From NCBI GenBank assembly GCA_900770845.1, contig CAAGLS010000120.1:1-14653 (forward strand): a stretch of 14,653 bases of DNA. The letters are read 5' to 3'. The notes beneath the pieces were generated by a model that made no database searches, was not told the origin of the DNA, and saw only the letters and a program-made list of their open reading frames with translations. Within the stretch, counting starts at the first letter, position 1. Every line of letters starts with the position of its first letter. Position numbers and translations under genes: made by a program. Below are positions 13,899 to 14,653 of this stretch, one piece after another. The stretch comes from an uncultured Prevotella sp. (lineage in GTDB: Bacteria; Bacteroidota; Bacteroidia; Bacteroidales; Bacteroidaceae).

Positions 13899-14653
13899 AT
13901 GACAAGCGAAGTTATCATTGATGCGCAACAGAAGAACATCGCCATCGCCTTGCTTGAAGACAAGCTACTCGTGGAGTACCAGAACGAGCCTCGCGAGGCT
14001 TCCTTCTCTGTTGGCAACATCTACGTCGCAAAAGTGAAGAAGCTCATGCCTGGGCTCAACGCTTGCTTTGTGGACGTAGGGTTTGAACGCGACGCCTTCC
14101 TTCATTATTTGGATTTGGGAACTCAATTCAACTCCTACGCCAAGTATCTCAAGCAGGTGCAAAGCGATAGGAAAAAACTCTTCCCCTTCAACAAGGCATC
14201 CAGAATGCCCGACCTGAAAAAGGACGGAACCATCCAACAGGTTCTCACCGTAGGCCAGGAGGTGCTGGTGCAGATTGTGAAGGAGCCTATCTCAACAAAA
14301 GGCCCACGGCTCACTGGCGAGCTTTCCTTTGCAGGGCGCTACCTCGTCTTGATGCCTTTCGGCGACAAGGTGTCGGTATCGTCAAAAATCAAGAGCGGCG
14401 AGGAGCGCGCCCGTCTGAAACAGCTCATCCAAAGCATCAAGCCCAAGAACTGCGGTGTCATAGTCCGCACGGTGGCTGAAGGCAAGCGGGTGGCCGAACT
14501 CGACGGCGAGCTGAAAATCCTCCTCAAGCGATGGGAAAACGCCATACTGAAAGTCCAGAAGACACAAAAACGCCCCCAGTTGGTCTTTGAGGAGACCAGT
14601 CGCGCCGTAGCCCTGTTGAGAGACTTGTTTAATCCAAGTTACCAAAACATTTA
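13899..14653 (+). CDS. rng: Ribonuclease E/G family protein (5' part)
   Basis: The first 251 codons of a single-strand-specific endoribonuclease that takes part in rRNA maturation and mRNA decay. The start MTSEVIIDAQQKNIAIALLEDKLLVEY is typical of the family in Bacteroidota. The S1 RNA-binding domain is evident (about 37-110: VGNIYVAKVKKLMPGLNACF then VDVGFERDAFLHYLD). It is followed by TKGPRLTGELSFAGRYLVLMP, and by ARLKQLI and GVIVRTVAE, which lead into the catalytic region. The catalytic aspartates and the zinc-link cysteines lie beyond the window. The family is usually about 500 residues long, so roughly half is seen. It lies 96 bases after the 29-aa gene, across a terminator-like hairpin. 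E versus G cannot be decided with certainty; Bacteroidota proteins of this type are usually called G. Confidence 0.93.
   Translation, partial: MTSEVIIDAQQKNIAIALLEDKLLVEYQNEPREASFSVGNIYVAKVKKLMPGLNACFVDVGFERDAFLHYLDLGTQFNSYAKYLKQVQSDRKKLFPFNKASRMPDLKKDGTIQQVLTVGQEVLVQIVKEPISTKGPRLTGELSFAGRYLVLMPFGDKVSVSSKIKSGEERARLKQLIQSIKPKNCGVIVRTVAEGKRVAELDGELKILLKRWENAILKVQKTQKRPQLVFEETSRAVALLRDLFNPSYQNI

Overview
This window reads as chromosomal DNA of a Bacteroidota bacterium, most likely a Prevotella/Segatella relative. The grounds are TAnnTTTG-type (Bacteroides sigma) promoter elements before several genes, A-rich start regions mostly without Shine-Dalgarno sequences, an 11-subunit-type complex I cluster with no nuoEFG, a Bacteroidota-style pyruvate kinase and HU protein, and a tiny Lys/Arg-rich protein just ahead of an RNase E/G gene. 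No mobile element, CRISPR array, tRNA or rRNA was recognised.

Layout. Positions 1-360 hold no convincing gene. They carry a well-formed leftward promoter (239-269) and several palindromes, so a leftward gene probably begins outside the window. A leftward rho-independent terminator (380-406) closes the main feature, a ten-gene leftward operon from 10808 to 434: nuoA-B-CD-H-I-J-K-L-M-N. It encodes the quinone-binding, iron-sulfur and proton-pumping parts of complex I. The NADH-oxidising module (NuoE, F, G) is absent, so the electron donor cannot be read from the cluster. Genes are tightly packed, with overlaps at nuoA/B, nuoB/CD and nuoJ/K.

An ~690-base non-coding stretch (10809-11498) follows: the nuoA promoter and leader, several inverted repeats, and a 22-bp tandem repeat of seven units. 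Next come a strong leftward terminator and the leftward pyk gene (11628-13076). The 276-base divergent region 13077-13352 carries promoter elements for pyk (left) and an HU-family gene (right).

The right end runs rightward: HU gene, a 29-codon gene for a very basic protein resembling the bS22/mS38 (AURKAIP1/COX24) ribosomal family, a terminator-like hairpin, then the 5' part of an RNase E/G gene cut by the window edge. Nucleoid protein, putative ribosomal peptide and rRNA/mRNA-processing nuclease in a row suggest a growth or ribosome-maturation context.

I see no wholly new multi-gene system. The most interesting items are the 29-aa gene, a missing transmembrane lysine in NuoM, the 22-bp tandem repeat, the long NuoB tail, and the hairpins before the RNase gene.
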